Notes: generated from the sequence alone by a model not told the origin. A stretch of 63,077 nt of DNA from JBMHDN01 sp049889355 (GCA_049889355.1 JBMHDN010000025.1:1-63077); one strand, 5' to 3'; shown: positions 1-9,459, counted from the stretch's first letter. A program made the numbers and translations.

Positions 1-1064
1 GTTTTAAGGCCTAAACGTGCCAAAACATCTTCAAATTGCTCTAATGTTTCAGTTTTGATCTTCATTTGACCCTTTTCAGTATTGGGATTCCACTGAAGCT
101 GAATTTTTAAACCCAGCTGCTCAGCGGCGCGTTTTTCCAAATCGCGCATTGCTATATCACCGGCGATATCACGCGTCTCTTGCTCTGCTTTTTGCGCTGC
201 ATTTGTGCTGAGCTTGACCATCCGTTCAACTTCGCGCGCACTCAGCCCCTTATCCATCACAGATCTGGCCAATGCATCCATATCCTCATGGCCAATGAGC
301 GGGCGCACTTGACCTACAGTCAATTGGCCTTCTATCAGCGCTTCTTGTACCCAGGCCGGGAGCTGTAATAAACGCAGCAAATTGGCGATATGCGGGCGAG
401 ATTTGCCCATAATGCCTGCCAATTCCTGCTGTGTGTAACCATGCTCATTTATCAGCCTTTGATAGCCTTCTGCTTCTTCAATAGCCGATAAATCACGGCG
501 TTGAATATTTTCAACAATTGAAATCTCAGCAGCATCGCGATCACTCAAATCCCGAATAATGACTGGCACGTCATGTAATTGTGCGATTTGAGCAGCACGC
601 CAGCGTCTTTCACCAGCGATAATTTGATAGCGCCCTTTTTGTTCTGGATTCTCGCGCACCAAAATAGGCTGAACAAGGCCTTGTTGCTGCATGGAATTGG
701 CCAGTTCCTGCAGTGCAAGCGTATCAAAAATGCGTCTTGGCTGCCAAGGGCCGGGATTGATCCATTCTAACGGCAATTTTCGGATTGCATCGCGCGGCGG
801 GGCAGTTGCTAAAATGGGAGCGCTGGTGGGTGTGGCTAGAGGTGCATTTTCAGCCGGATTACCCTCATTTTGCTGCGCCCCAGACTGATTTTGCGCGTCT
901 TTTGCCACCTTATTGCTGGCGATAGCATCAGATTGTGCTTGCCCATTATCCTGATCATTGAGCACAGAGGAAATAGCAGCATCACCTAAGAGGCTAGATA
1001 GGCCACGGCCCAAACCTCGTGACGGCGCCTTATCTTTATTTTTACCTGAATCAGAGCTTGTCAT
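1..1064 (-). CDS. parB: Chromosome-partitioning protein ParB (C-terminus cut by window edge)
   Basis: ParB is the CTP-dependent DNA clamp that loads at parS sites and works with ParA to segregate the origin region. Translating the minus strand from the ATG at 1064 gives 354 codons with no stop before the window edge. Visible are an N-terminal GLGRGLSSLLG box, a low-complexity linker to about residue 90, the CTP-binding motif GERRWRA at 151-157, an ENIQR segment and the helix-turn-helix region reading YTQQELAGIMGKSRPHIANLL. Only the end of the dimerisation domain should be missing. The start overlaps the parA stop (ATGA), so the two are probably translationally coupled. Two matching parS sites lie 1.4 and 5.1 kb away. 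Confidence 0.96.
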   Translation of the reverse strand, partial: MTSSDSGKNKDKAPSRGLGRGLSSLLGDAAISSVLNDQDNGQAQSDAIASNKVAKDAQNQSGAQQNEGNPAENAPLATPTSAPILATAPPRDAIRKLPLEWINPGPWQPRRIFDTLALQELANSMQQQGLVQPILVRENPEQKGRYQIIAGERRWRAAQIAQLHDVPVIIRDLSDRDAAEISIVENIQRRDLSAIEEAEGYQRLINEHGYTQQELAGIMGKSRPHIANLLRLLQLPAWVQEALIEGQLTVGQVRPLIGHEDMDALARSVMDKGLSAREVERMVKLSTNAAQKAEQETRDIAGDIAMRDLEKRAAEQLGLKIQLQWNPNTEKGQMKIKTETLEQFEDVLARLGLK

Positions 1065-1846
1065 GCTGCTTTCCTCTCTTGGTTCAGCAATTCAGCTGCC
1101 AGCGCAACATAGGCTTGTGCACCTGTACATTTCAAATCATACATCAAAATTGGCTTACCATGAGATGGGGCCTCTGATACGCGGACATTACGCGGGATCA
1201 CTGTTTGATAAACCTGTGCACCAAAATGGCTGCGTACATCTTTTTCCACCATATCTGATAATTTATTGCGGCTATCATACATGGTCAGCACAATGCCCTG
1301 AAGTGCCAGAGCGGGGTTTAATCCTGCACGCACCGCCTCGATGGTCCGCAAAAGCTGAGCCAAACCTTCCAAGGCATAAAATTCGCACTGTAAAGGCACC
1401 AGCACAGAACGGGCGGCACATAGCGCATTCACCGTAAGCAAACCAAGAGAAGGCGGGCAGTCAATAATGACATAATCATAAGTGCCCTCTACCTGCTTTA
1501 AGGCTTGCGATAATAAAAACTCTCGGCCTTGAAAATGGCTGAGCTCTACCTCAACCGCAGAGAGGTCCACAATAGCCGGTATCAAGGACAGACCAGGTAC
1601 AAGTGTCTGTTGTATCGCCTCTTCAATCTGGCAGGCCCCTATCAAAAGTTGATAGGCATTAAATTGCCGACTGCTGACATCGCTGCCGAGACCTGTGCTG
1701 GCATTGCCTTGTGGATCAAAATCGATCAACAAGACCTGCTCACCGCAAGCTGAAAGCGCTGTGGCCAAATTCACCGCTGTGGTGGTTTTACCAACACCGC
1801 CTTTTTGATTGGCGATCGCCATGATTTTTGTATTTTTATGTGTCAT
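1061..1846 (-). CDS. parA: Chromosome-partitioning ATPase ParA (Soj)
   Basis: This is a 261-residue deviant-Walker ATPase of the ParA/Soj family, which forms the nucleoid gradient along which ParB-parS complexes move. The deviant Walker A motif KGGVGKTT is at residues 15-22, followed by the switch region LIDFDPQGNAST and the Walker B-like segment VIIDCPPSLG. The length is normal for chromosomal ParA. It starts 6 nt after the rsmG stop and overlaps the parB start, giving the conserved mnmG-rsmG-parA-parB order found near the origin in many bacteria. A start at the second Met (residue 9) is possible but would trim the strand that precedes the P-loop. Confidence 0.97.
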   Translation of the reverse strand: MTHKNTKIMAIANQKGGVGKTTTAVNLATALSACGEQVLLIDFDPQGNASTGLGSDVSSRQFNAYQLLIGACQIEEAIQQTLVPGLSLIPAIVDLSAVEVELSHFQGREFLLSQALKQVEGTYDYVIIDCPPSLGLLTVNALCAARSVLVPLQCEFYALEGLAQLLRTIEAVRAGLNPALALQGIVLTMYDSRNKLSDMVEKDVRSHFGAQVYQTVIPRNVRVSEAPSHGKPILMYDLKCTGAQAYVALAAELLNQERKAA

Positions 1847-1852
1847 CTGGCC

Positions 1853-2494
1853 CTACTTTGACCCACCTGGCTTATCCTGTTGAAAATATCCTGTGAGAAT
1901 AGTGCTGTCTTCAGCAATTTCAGACGGATTTTTCTGCCAAACCAGTGTCGCCCAATTGCTAGATTGGGTCAATTCTGAATCCACATCCCTGCCCTTGGGT
2001 AAGATAAATTTTAAATCTGGATGATGTTGCTTTTGGGTAATCTCTAACAATTTAGGCAAAGGTGCAAACGCACGCGCCATTAAAATATCTGCCTGGAGGT
2101 GCGGCAAATGTTCAATACGTTGATTATGAATGATGGCAGGCGCCCCAGTTTCACTGATAGCTCGGCGCAAAAAAGATGATTTGCGCTGATCAGATTCAAC
2201 GAGATGCACCCTATGTCCTGTGGCAATAGATAATACCATCCCAGGTAAACCAGCCCCTGCACCCACATCGAGTATCAAAAGCGGTCTGCCATCTGCCTTA
2301 TCGGTGAGATAAGAGCGCAATTGGAGCGAATCACGAATATGACGCTGCCAGATATCAGGCACTGTCTTTGGTGAAATGAGATTGAGTCGCTGTTGCCATT
2401 GCAATAAGAGATCAACATAAGAGCTCAGCCTGTCAAATGTTTCACGTGAAACATCAAGGCTTTCAGCGGATACCGGCCTAATGACATCCTTCAT
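1853..2494 (-). CDS. rsmG: 16S rRNA (guanine527-N7)-methyltransferase RsmG
   Basis: RsmG (GidB) methylates G527 of 16S rRNA using S-adenosylmethionine. The 213-residue protein has the SAM-binding glycine motif LDVGAGAGLPG at about residues 75-85 and the family N-terminus around YVDLLLQWQQRLNLISP. Its start overlaps the mnmG stop by 4 nt. Residues 15-19 (VSRET) are encoded by a perfect parS site, so this stretch serves both as codons and as the ParB loading site; parS sites embedded in genes near the origin are known in other bacteria. Confidence 0.96.
   Translation of the reverse strand: MKDVIRPVSAESLDVSRETFDRLSSYVDLLLQWQQRLNLISPKTVPDIWQRHIRDSLQLRSYLTDKADGRPLLILDVGAGAGLPGMVLSIATGHRVHLVESDQRKSSFLRRAISETGAPAIIHNQRIEHLPHLQADILMARAFAPLPKLLEITQKQHHPDLKFILPKGRDVDSELTQSSNWATLVWQKNPSEIAEDSTILTGYFQQDKPGGSK
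2438..2453. promoter_or_regulatory. parS: parS centromere site 1, inside rsmG
   Basis: The 16-bp palindrome TGTTTCACGTGAAACA is a perfect match to the bacterial parS consensus bound by ParB. With flanking bases it is an 18-bp perfect palindrome (2437-2454). It lies in rsmG codons for V-S-R-E-T, 1.4 kb from parB and about 7 kb from the predicted origin. Confidence 0.95.
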
Positions 2495-4446
2495 CTATGG
2501 CCTGCCTTTGGCTTGTCGCCCTCTTCACCCTCAGAATTCACCTCTGCTTTAGCCACAGATTGGTCATCTGCAGTTTCGGCTTGTGAGGATGCGACGAGGC
2601 CCTGCGCACGAATATAGCGCAACACCGCTAATTGTGCAGCTGGGGTCAAGCCTGGGATCCGGCCTGCCTGTGCCAAAGTTTCAGGTTGATGCTTGGCCAG
2701 CAAATCCTGAGATTCTGCAGATAACCCGCCAATCAGGCTGTAATCAATATCATCAGGAATGATCAACGCCTCATCACGGCGCATCGCTTCAATATCCGCA
2801 GTCTGCCGCCTCAAATATCCAGCATATTTGCAATCTGTCTCTAATTGTTGGTGCAGATTATGAGGAATCTCAGCCAGTTCAGGCCAAATAGCGAGACAAT
2901 CTGTTATCGACACCCCATCATAGGCAAGCATCTCAGCAGCATGTTTCGCCCGTCCATCACGCGCCACCGGCAAATTAGCAGACAACAGCATCTTTGGTCC
3001 AACTGGCCGCGCCTCTAATATCTGGCGCGCTGTGGCCAAATCAGCTGATTTTTTGGCCCAGGCTTTTTGGCGTTGCGCGCCAATAACACCCAGACTATCG
3101 GCTTTATCTGTGAGACGCTGATCTGCATTATCTGCGCGCAATAACAAGCGATATTCAGCACGCGAGGTAAACATCCGATAAGGTTCAGGCGCACCACGGG
3201 TGATCAAATCATCAATCATCACCCCAATATAGGCATCTGCCCTATCTAAATAGAATCCATCCTTTTGGCCAGATGATTTGAGGGCAGCATTGATACCAGC
3301 CATTAAACCTTGCGCACCAGCCTCTTCATAGCCGGTGGTGCCATTAATCTGGCCAGCTAAGAATAAACCAGGTAGGGATTTCAGCTCTAAAGAGCGTTTT
3401 AAAGCCCGTGGATCGATGAAATCATATTCAATCGCATAGCCATATTGCAATATAGCGGCCTTTTCCAATCCGGGTATGGTGGCTAGCATCTCGTCCTGAA
3501 CATGGCGTGGCAGGCTGGTCGAAATACCATTTGGATAGACGGTATGATCATCCAACCCTTCTGGCTCAAGGAAAATCTGATGCGAGTCCCTCTCTGCAAA
3601 TCGATGTACCTTATCTTCAATACTCGGACAATAACGCGGTCCTTGACCTGAAATTTGACCACTATAAACAGCAGAAAGATGTATCGATTTTGAAATTATC
3701 TCATGTGTTTGTGCTGTTGTACGTGTGATACCGCAGGCAATTTGTGGGACAGTGATTTTATCGGTAAGGGTTGAGAAGGGCACAGGCGGGTCATCTGCCG
3801 GCTGCATTTCCAATTGATCCCAAGCAATTGTGCGACCATCAAGGCGTGCAGGGGTCCCTGTTTTCAACCGCCCTACAGGCAAAGATAAGGCGCGCAGGCG
3901 TGCCGATAATTTATTAGCTGGATCTTCACCCATACGACCAGCTGGCCAGCGCTCATCTCCTAAATGAATGATGCCGCCCAGAAAAGTGCCTGTTGTGAGC
4001 ACAACTGCAGGCGCGTAATAACAAAGGCCATCTTCCATTTCCAGCCCCACAAGCTGGTCCTTTTCAATAATCAGATCACCCACTTTCGCTTCAATGATGG
4101 TCAGATTATCTTGTGCATCGAGCAAAGATTGTACGGCTTTTCGATAAAGTGCGCGATCTGCCTGCGCACGTGGGCCTTGCACCGCTGGACCACGAGACCG
4201 GTTCAGCAAACGAAACTGAATGCCGGCCTGGTCAATGGCCCGCCCCATTAACCCGTCCATAGCGTCAATTTCGCGTACCAAATGCCCTTTGCCTAACCCG
4301 CCAATCGCCGGGTTACAAGACATTTCGCCTATTTTGGCCTTTTCCATGGTGATCAGCGCGGTCTGTGCGCCCATGCGCGCAGCCACAGACGCTGCTTCCA
4401 CACCGGCATGCCCACCGCCAACCACCAAAACATCAAAGCGTGTCAT
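2491..4446 (-). CDS. mnmG: tRNA uridine-5-carboxymethylaminomethyl modification enzyme MnmG (GidA)
   Basis: MnmG is the FAD-dependent partner of MnmE; together they install the (carboxymethyl)aminomethyl group on wobble uridine 34 of several tRNAs. The 651-residue protein has the N-terminal dinucleotide-binding motif VVGGGHAGVEAA (residues 8-19), the signatures SCNPAIGGLGKGHLVREIDA and TGYEEAGAQGL, and the C-terminal helical domain ending with PGLTPAAQLAVLRYIRAQG. A charged, low-complexity tail of about 35 residues follows. The stop overlaps the rsmG start. A 143-nt gap separates it from mnmE. Confidence 0.97.
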   Translation of the reverse strand: MTRFDVLVVGGGHAGVEAASVAARMGAQTALITMEKAKIGEMSCNPAIGGLGKGHLVREIDAMDGLMGRAIDQAGIQFRLLNRSRGPAVQGPRAQADRALYRKAVQSLLDAQDNLTIIEAKVGDLIIEKDQLVGLEMEDGLCYYAPAVVLTTGTFLGGIIHLGDERWPAGRMGEDPANKLSARLRALSLPVGRLKTGTPARLDGRTIAWDQLEMQPADDPPVPFSTLTDKITVPQIACGITRTTAQTHEIISKSIHLSAVYSGQISGQGPRYCPSIEDKVHRFAERDSHQIFLEPEGLDDHTVYPNGISTSLPRHVQDEMLATIPGLEKAAILQYGYAIEYDFIDPRALKRSLELKSLPGLFLAGQINGTTGYEEAGAQGLMAGINAALKSSGQKDGFYLDRADAYIGVMIDDLITRGAPEPYRMFTSRAEYRLLLRADNADQRLTDKADSLGVIGAQRQKAWAKKSADLATARQILEARPVGPKMLLSANLPVARDGRAKHAAEMLAYDGVSITDCLAIWPELAEIPHNLHQQLETDCKYAGYLRRQTADIEAMRRDEALIIPDDIDYSLIGGLSAESQDLLAKHQPETLAQAGRIPGLTPAAQLAVLRYIRAQGLVASSQAETADDQSVAKAEVNSEGEEGDKPKAGHR

Positions 4447-4589
4447 TTGAAAATCACCTTGTGCCGACTATCTAGCACTCATCATTTCCATCAGCCAACG
4501 GCAAATAACCAGAGGCTCGTGATGCGCCGAAGATAACGATACTGCCTGCAGAAGTCAAAACCATGAAAGAGGACAAACGCCGAAAAGCC

Positions 4590-5951
4590 TTATTTGCCGA
4601 TACAAAATTGGCCGAATATATGGTCTAGCAAATCTTCCACATCAATCTGTCCAACCAACCTGCCAAGCGCATCAGCTGCCTGGCGCCAATCTTCAGCACG
4701 CAATTCAGGTGCTGTGTCTATATCAACCATCAATCCAGCTTCCAAGGCCTTCTTGGCCCGTGTTATTTCCTGATGATGACGTGCTTGTGTGATGAGCGGC
4801 GGCGACACCGGATTATTTAGGGGCTTAACCAAACGCGCCAAAGCATCCTCGAGAAGAGATATATGATCTGATGCGCTACCCTTATCAGAGGATAAGCTCA
4901 CCAGCAAATCCACCTCATCCGGTTTTGTCATCGACACCTTATCTGCCTTATTCAGGACGACCAGACAGGGTTTATCACTCCAATCTCGCAATTTTTGTAG
5001 CATATCCTGCCAATCAGGCGCACTGGCATCTAACAAAATAACACAAGCATCTGCCTCAGCTGCCTTATCGCGTGCCAATGTAATACCTTTTTTCTCAACC
5101 TGAGACTGCGTCTCACGCAGACCTGCTGTATCGGTAAGGGTAACAGGCAAACCCGCCAAATTCAGCTGAACTTCAATAGCATCTCTTGTGGTGCCCGCTT
5201 CGTTCGATACGATCGCCACATCGCGTTTAGCTAATGCGTTTATCGCGGTTGATTTACCCGCATTCACAGGACCGATTAACACCACCTGAACGCCATGGCG
5301 AATACGTGCCCCAACCACCCCATCTGCCAGCGACCCACCCATTTGGCCAATGAGCTCAGCTGCCTTTTCATTAATTTCGGCAACCAGAGAGGCCGGCAAT
5401 GCCTCATCAGCAAAATCAATAGATGCTTCTAAATGTCCTAATAAAGCGATAATATCTTGACGCCATTTCAATGCCTGATCTGACAGACCGCCGCCAAGCT
5501 GGCGCAGTGCCTGCAGACGCTGTGCTTGTGTTTGAGCAGCGAGCAGATCACCCAGCCCTTCTGTTTGAGTCAAATCCAATTTGGCATTATGAAAGGCACG
5601 GCGCGTAAATTCGCCAGCTTGTGCCAGACGCACACGCTCCCAGTTCAATATTTCGCGCAGTAAGGCGTCGATCACCGCCACACTGCCGTGACAATGAATT
5701 TCAAGCACATCCTCGCCAGTGGGAGACTGCGGGCCAGGCATAGCAAGCAGCATCACCTCATCCAACAGATCACCTGTTGAGTCTCTGAGGCGTGCATAAT
5801 AGATCCCGCGAGCGGTGATAGACGGGCCAGCCAACCGCTGGCTTATGTCAAAACAACCGGAACCTGAACAGCGCAAAATAGCAATGGCAGATACACCAGG
5901 TGGTGTGGCTTGGGCAATAATAATATCCTGAAACGCTGATTGCATATCCAC
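4590..5951 (-). CDS. mnmE: tRNA modification GTPase MnmE (TrmE)
   Basis: MnmE is the GTPase that acts with MnmG in wobble-uridine modification. In the 453-residue protein, the tetrahydrofolate-binding N-domain runs to about residue 120, followed by the helical domain with an inserted G domain. G1 is GPVNAGKST at 227-235, the G2 region is EAGTTRD, G3 is DTAG at 274-277, and G4 is NKAD. The invariant C-terminal CIGK ends the protein. A start at the second Met (residue 3) is equally possible. It is divergent from the ogt gene. Confidence 0.97.
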   Translation of the reverse strand: MDMQSAFQDIIIAQATPPGVSAIAILRCSGSGCFDISQRLAGPSITARGIYYARLRDSTGDLLDEVMLLAMPGPQSPTGEDVLEIHCHGSVAVIDALLREILNWERVRLAQAGEFTRRAFHNAKLDLTQTEGLGDLLAAQTQAQRLQALRQLGGGLSDQALKWRQDIIALLGHLEASIDFADEALPASLVAEINEKAAELIGQMGGSLADGVVGARIRHGVQVVLIGPVNAGKSTAINALAKRDVAIVSNEAGTTRDAIEVQLNLAGLPVTLTDTAGLRETQSQVEKKGITLARDKAAEADACVILLDASAPDWQDMLQKLRDWSDKPCLVVLNKADKVSMTKPDEVDLLVSLSSDKGSASDHISLLEDALARLVKPLNNPVSPPLITQARHHQEITRAKKALEAGLMVDIDTAPELRAEDWRQAADALGRLVGQIDVEDLLDHIFGQFCIGK

Positions 5952-6062
5952 TCACCTCACCAATATGTGACTTGCCAATCCAAGAGATAATCAGACACAG
6001 TGTTGTGACCACCGCCCCCACATCTGCCAAAAGATGCCTCACCCTAAGACAGGAGACCTGAG

Positions 6063-6584
6063 ATGCCAACTCTTACCGACATAAAAACACCAATCGGCTG
6101 GATGCGGTTTCATGCCACAAGCGCAGGCGTCACAAAGCTTGATTGGCAAATCACACCATTTGAAGCGCCTTTTGAACTCTCAGATACTCTGGCTGACATC
6201 AAAGCAGCTGATGTTTCACGTGAAACATCTGAAGAAATGAGCGCCTATCTAGCTGGCAAATTACAGCGATTCACAGTGCCGCTTGATCTCTCTGGTCAAA
6301 GCCGCTCTTTCCAGAAATGGTTGCAGGCGCTGCGCCAAATCCCCTATGGGGCGGTTATTTCTTATGCGGACTTGGCAGAAATTTGGGGCAACCGCCTTGC
6401 TGCGCGTCCAGCAGGTCAAGCCTGCCGTCGTAATCCGCTCGCCATCATCATCCCCTGCCACCGTGTCAATAATGCAGATGGCAAAGCCCACCGTTATGGC
6501 GGCGGCGACTGGTCAGCACCCGCCGCATCAGCCAATCTGGACCGGAAAATCTGGCTTCAGAAACTAGAGAGGCAGCCAGCTTAG
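6063..6584 (+). CDS. ogt: Methylated-DNA--protein-cysteine methyltransferase (Ogt/MGMT family)
   Basis: This 173-residue protein belongs to the suicide alkyltransferases that transfer alkyl groups from O6-alkylguanine in DNA to their own cysteine. The active-site motif PCHRV is at residues 131-135 (nucleophile Cys132), preceded by the DNA-binding helix segment IPYGAVISYADLAEIWGN and RPAGQACRRNPLAIII. It sits rightward between leftward mnmE and rho, and its stop overlaps the rho stop tail-to-tail. Residues 51-55 (VSRET), between the N-terminal and catalytic parts, are encoded by a second perfect parS site. The SD-like run AGGAGACCTGAG precedes the ATG. Confidence 0.93.
   Translation: MPTLTDIKTPIGWMRFHATSAGVTKLDWQITPFEAPFELSDTLADIKAADVSRETSEEMSAYLAGKLQRFTVPLDLSGQSRSFQKWLQALRQIPYGAVISYADLAEIWGNRLAARPAGQACRRNPLAIIIPCHRVNNADGKAHRYGGGDWSAPAASANLDRKIWLQKLERQPA
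6212..6227. promoter_or_regulatory. parS: parS centromere site 2, inside ogt
   Basis: This is a second perfect TGTTTCACGTGAAACA, again extended to an 18-bp palindrome (6211-6228). As in rsmG it is preceded by a GAT codon and read as D-V-S-R-E-T. It lies about 3.3 kb from the predicted origin and 3.8 kb from the first parS. Confidence 0.95.
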
Positions 6585-7840
6585 CTGTTCATCTGCTCAA
6601 AGAAATCATCATTGGTCTTGGCATGACGCATTTTGTCATTCAAGAATTCCATCGCATCCACAGGGCCCATCTGCATCAAAATACGGCGCAAGACCCACAT
6701 TTTTGACAAGGTTGGCTTATCGACAAGCAACTCTTCTTTGCGTGTCCCTGACTTTGTGATGTCAATTGCTGGGAAAACACGCTTATCTGCCAGCTTGCGA
6801 TCCAGCACCACTTCGCTGTTACCTGTACCTTTAAATTCTTCAAAGATAACCTCATCCATGCGTGAGCCGGTTTCTACCAAGGCTGTCGCAATGATGGTCA
6901 GAGAGCCACCTTCTTCAATATTACGTGCTGCACCAAAGAAACGTTTGGGGCGTTGCAACGCATTTGCGTCCACACCGCCAGTCAGTACTTTACCTGAGCT
7001 TGGCACAACTGTGTTATAAGCACGCGCCAGACGGGTGATCGAATCGAGCAAAATCACCACATCACGTTTATGTTCAACCAAACGCTTTGCCTTTTCAATC
7101 ACCATATCAGTGACCTGCACATGGCGCGAAGCCGGCTCATCAAAAGTAGATGAAATCACTTCACCCTTCACAGAGCGCTGCATATCGGTCACTTCTTCAG
7201 GACGCTCATCAATTAACAGCACAATGAGATAGACTTCTGGATGATTTTCAGAGATCGCATGGGCAATGCTTTGTAACATCATTGTCTTACCGGTGCGTGG
7301 CGGTGCCACAATCAAACCACGCTGGCCTTTACCCATGGGCGAGACCAAATCCATGACCCGCGGTGTCTTATCCTTATTATCTGGATTATACGGCAATTCC
7401 ATGGTGAGTTTTTGATTTGGATAAAGCGGCGTTAAATTATCGAAATTAATCCGGTGGCGCACCGCATCCGGATCTTCAAAATTGATAGATTCCACTTTCA
7501 ATAATGCAAAATAACGCTCGCCATCTTTGGGCGCGCGAATCTCGCCTTCCACCGTATCACCTGTGCGCAACCCAAAGCGCCGGACCTGGCTAGGTGAGAC
7601 GTAAATATCATCTGGGCCAGCCAGATAATTGCTCTCTGGCGCCCGTAAAAACCCAAACCCGTCAGACAAGACTTCCAGCACCCCATTGCCGCGTATCGCT
7701 GTCTCGTTATCAGCTAGCTTTTTCAGGATGGCGAACATCATATCTTGCGTGCGCAAGGTTGACGCATTTTCTACTTCTAGCTCTTCAGCAAAGGCTAGCA
7801 AAGCAGCGGGAGATTTTGACTTTAACTCAGATAGATGCAT
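6581..7840 (-). CDS. rho: Transcription termination factor Rho
   Basis: Rho is the hexameric RNA helicase that terminates transcription. The start is placed at 7840 (MHLSELKSK...), 419 residues, which is the usual family length and has GAGG 8 nt upstream; the open frame extends 44 codons further without family-like sequence. Visible are the Rho_N domain, the cold-shock-like RNA-binding domain (VLEVLSDGFGFLR, about 54-66), the Walker A APPRTGKT near 179-186, the Q-loop region and the Walker B segment VVILLDSITRLARAYN. Neighbours hemJ and hemE lie upstream in the same direction. Confidence 0.97.
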   Translation of the reverse strand: MHLSELKSKSPAALLAFAEELEVENASTLRTQDMMFAILKKLADNETAIRGNGVLEVLSDGFGFLRAPESNYLAGPDDIYVSPSQVRRFGLRTGDTVEGEIRAPKDGERYFALLKVESINFEDPDAVRHRINFDNLTPLYPNQKLTMELPYNPDNKDKTPRVMDLVSPMGKGQRGLIVAPPRTGKTMMLQSIAHAISENHPEVYLIVLLIDERPEEVTDMQRSVKGEVISSTFDEPASRHVQVTDMVIEKAKRLVEHKRDVVILLDSITRLARAYNTVVPSSGKVLTGGVDANALQRPKRFFGAARNIEEGGSLTIIATALVETGSRMDEVIFEEFKGTGNSEVVLDRKLADKRVFPAIDITKSGTRKEELLVDKPTLSKMWVLRRILMQMGPVDAMEFLNDKMRHAKTNDDFFEQMNS

Positions 7841-7997
7841 CGTAATGCCCTCATATGTCCAAAAAAGCGGGCCGCATTTCTGGTCTTCAAACAGGGTGTG
7901 TTGACTAAAATAGCCCGCGCGCGCGGTCTCAGGTAGGAGTTTCATTAGAACCGATCCTGACCAGAGCGTCAAGTTTTGTCCAACTGGCCTAAATGGG

Positions 7998-8423
7998 CTA
8001 AAAATCCGGCTTCAAGATCGCCATAAAAATGATAAGCACCATCAGCACGGTCGGCACTTCATTCCAAAGCCGATAGGTTTTATCAGAGCGCGCCTGATCA
8101 GCCTCCAGCTCGCGGCGCATCCGCGCAAAACGCATATGACAAGCTGTCATCGCCAAGACACATAGCGCCTTTATCCAGAACCAAGGCATCGAGATCAGGT
8201 CTATATTCAAATGCAACATCCATAGACCGCAAATCCAGCTGACAATCATCGCCGGATTCATGATGGCTTTAAGAAGCCTGCGTTCCATCAATTTAAATGT
8301 CTCTGCACGTGCTGAGGCAGGCTCAACAAGTGCGTGATATACAAACAGGCGCGGCAGATAAAGCAGCCCAGCCATCCAGCTCATGACGGCGATAAGATGA
8401 AAGGCTTTGACCCATTCATACAT
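7998..8423 (-). CDS. hemJ: Protoporphyrinogen IX oxidase HemJ
   Basis: HemJ is the small membrane protein that oxidises protoporphyrinogen IX to protoporphyrin IX in many alphaproteobacteria lacking HemG and HemY. The protein (141 residues from MYEWVKAFHLIAVMSWMAG) has four hydrophobic segments and the conserved early His in KAFHLIAVMSWMAGLLYLPRLFVYH. The start at 8423 overlaps the hemE stop (TGATG) and has GGAGAG upstream; an ATG at 8438 is an alternative. The overlap with hemE places two haem-pathway enzymes in one transcript. Confidence 0.93.
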   Translation of the reverse strand: MYEWVKAFHLIAVMSWMAGLLYLPRLFVYHALVEPASARAETFKLMERRLLKAIMNPAMIVSWICGLWMLHLNIDLISMPWFWIKALCVLAMTACHMRFARMRRELEADQARSDKTYRLWNEVPTVLMVLIIFMAILKPDF

Positions 8424-9451
8424 CAGCCAGCTCTCCAATAAGAGACCAAATCAGCGACATGTTCAGGCGGTGTTTGCGGTACAAACCCATGACCAAGATT
8501 AAAAATATGTGGCCGGCCTGTCATGGCCTGACGCACTTTATCAGCTTCCTGGCGCATTGCATCACCCCCTGCAACGACCGCCAAGGGATCGATATTGCCT
8601 TGAAGCACCAAATCACTGCGCAGATGTTGCGCTGCCCAATTCAAATCAGTGAATTGATCGATACCAAGCCCGTCACATGCAACTGAATCTGCAAAAGAGA
8701 CCAAGCCTTCACCTAATCCCTTTGGAAAACACATTACCGGCTGGTTAATATCCCATGCGCGTAAATAAGAAATGATTTTTTGAAAAGGCTCTATCACCAC
8801 CTCTTGCCTTTTCGAGGCTGGGACCGCTGAGGCCCAACTATCGAAAATCATCAGGACAGAAGCACCAGATGCAGCTTTCAGCTTCAGAAATTTGGCGACT
8901 GCATAAGATAACATCTCTAACAGCGCCTGCGATTCTGATTGACGTTGCCATAACCAATTCCGGCTGTTGGCAAAATCCCGGCTGCTGCCCCCTTCAATCA
9001 TATAGGTCATCAATGTCCAAGGCGCACCACTAAACCCAATCAGGTCCTTATCAGCTGCAAGGGCGGCGCGTGTCAGCCCCATGGCCTTGGATACCGGTTC
9101 TAAATCCGCTTCAAAACTATCTGCCCAATTTGGGTCAATATCAGCGACATTTTCAAGCGGCGTTAGTTTCGGACCTTCACCTTGGACAAAATGAACACCA
9201 CGCTTCATTTGCCAGGGAATCATTAAAATATCAGAAAAAATAATCGCTGCATCTAAATCAAACCGTTCAATCGGCTGTAAGGTCACCTGGGATGCACGTT
9301 CCGGATCTAGACAAAAGCTAATGAAATCAGATGTTTGTGCTCTAACTTCTCGATATTCGGGTAAATAACGGCCAGCCTGGCGCATAAACCAGACAGGCGC
9401 AGTTTGATCACCGTCAATTGATTTGTCTTTTAAGAGCTGGCTTAGTTTCAT
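8423..9451 (-). CDS. hemE: Uroporphyrinogen decarboxylase HemE
   Basis: HemE decarboxylates uroporphyrinogen III to coproporphyrinogen III. The start is set at 9451 (MKLSQLLKDKSIDGDQTAPVW), preceded by GAGAGAG, giving 342 residues, the family norm; the open frame extends upstream into the AT-rich origin region without homology. The signature WFMRQAGRYLPEYRE is at residues 21-35, the second signature GFSGAPWTLMTYMIEGG is present, and the C-terminal FNLGHGFVPQTPPEHV is intact. It is the left flank of the predicted oriC. Confidence 0.97.
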   Translation of the reverse strand: MKLSQLLKDKSIDGDQTAPVWFMRQAGRYLPEYREVRAQTSDFISFCLDPERASQVTLQPIERFDLDAAIIFSDILMIPWQMKRGVHFVQGEGPKLTPLENVADIDPNWADSFEADLEPVSKAMGLTRAALAADKDLIGFSGAPWTLMTYMIEGGSSRDFANSRNWLWQRQSESQALLEMLSYAVAKFLKLKAASGASVLMIFDSWASAVPASKRQEVVIEPFQKIISYLRAWDINQPVMCFPKGLGEGLVSFADSVACDGLGIDQFTDLNWAAQHLRSDLVLQGNIDPLAVVAGGDAMRQEADKVRQAMTGRPHIFNLGHGFVPQTPPEHVADLVSYWRAG

Positions 9452-9459
9452 CACTCTCT

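Noticed and set aside
958..1437. 159-codon rightward open frame over parA/parB
   Set aside because: Opposes two conserved genes and has no recognisable motif; a shadow frame.
4473..4480. TAGCACTC, half of a CIRCE (HrcA) operator
   Set aside because: The right arm GAGTGCTAA is missing at the required distance, and the site is between mnmG and mnmE, not before a chaperone gene.
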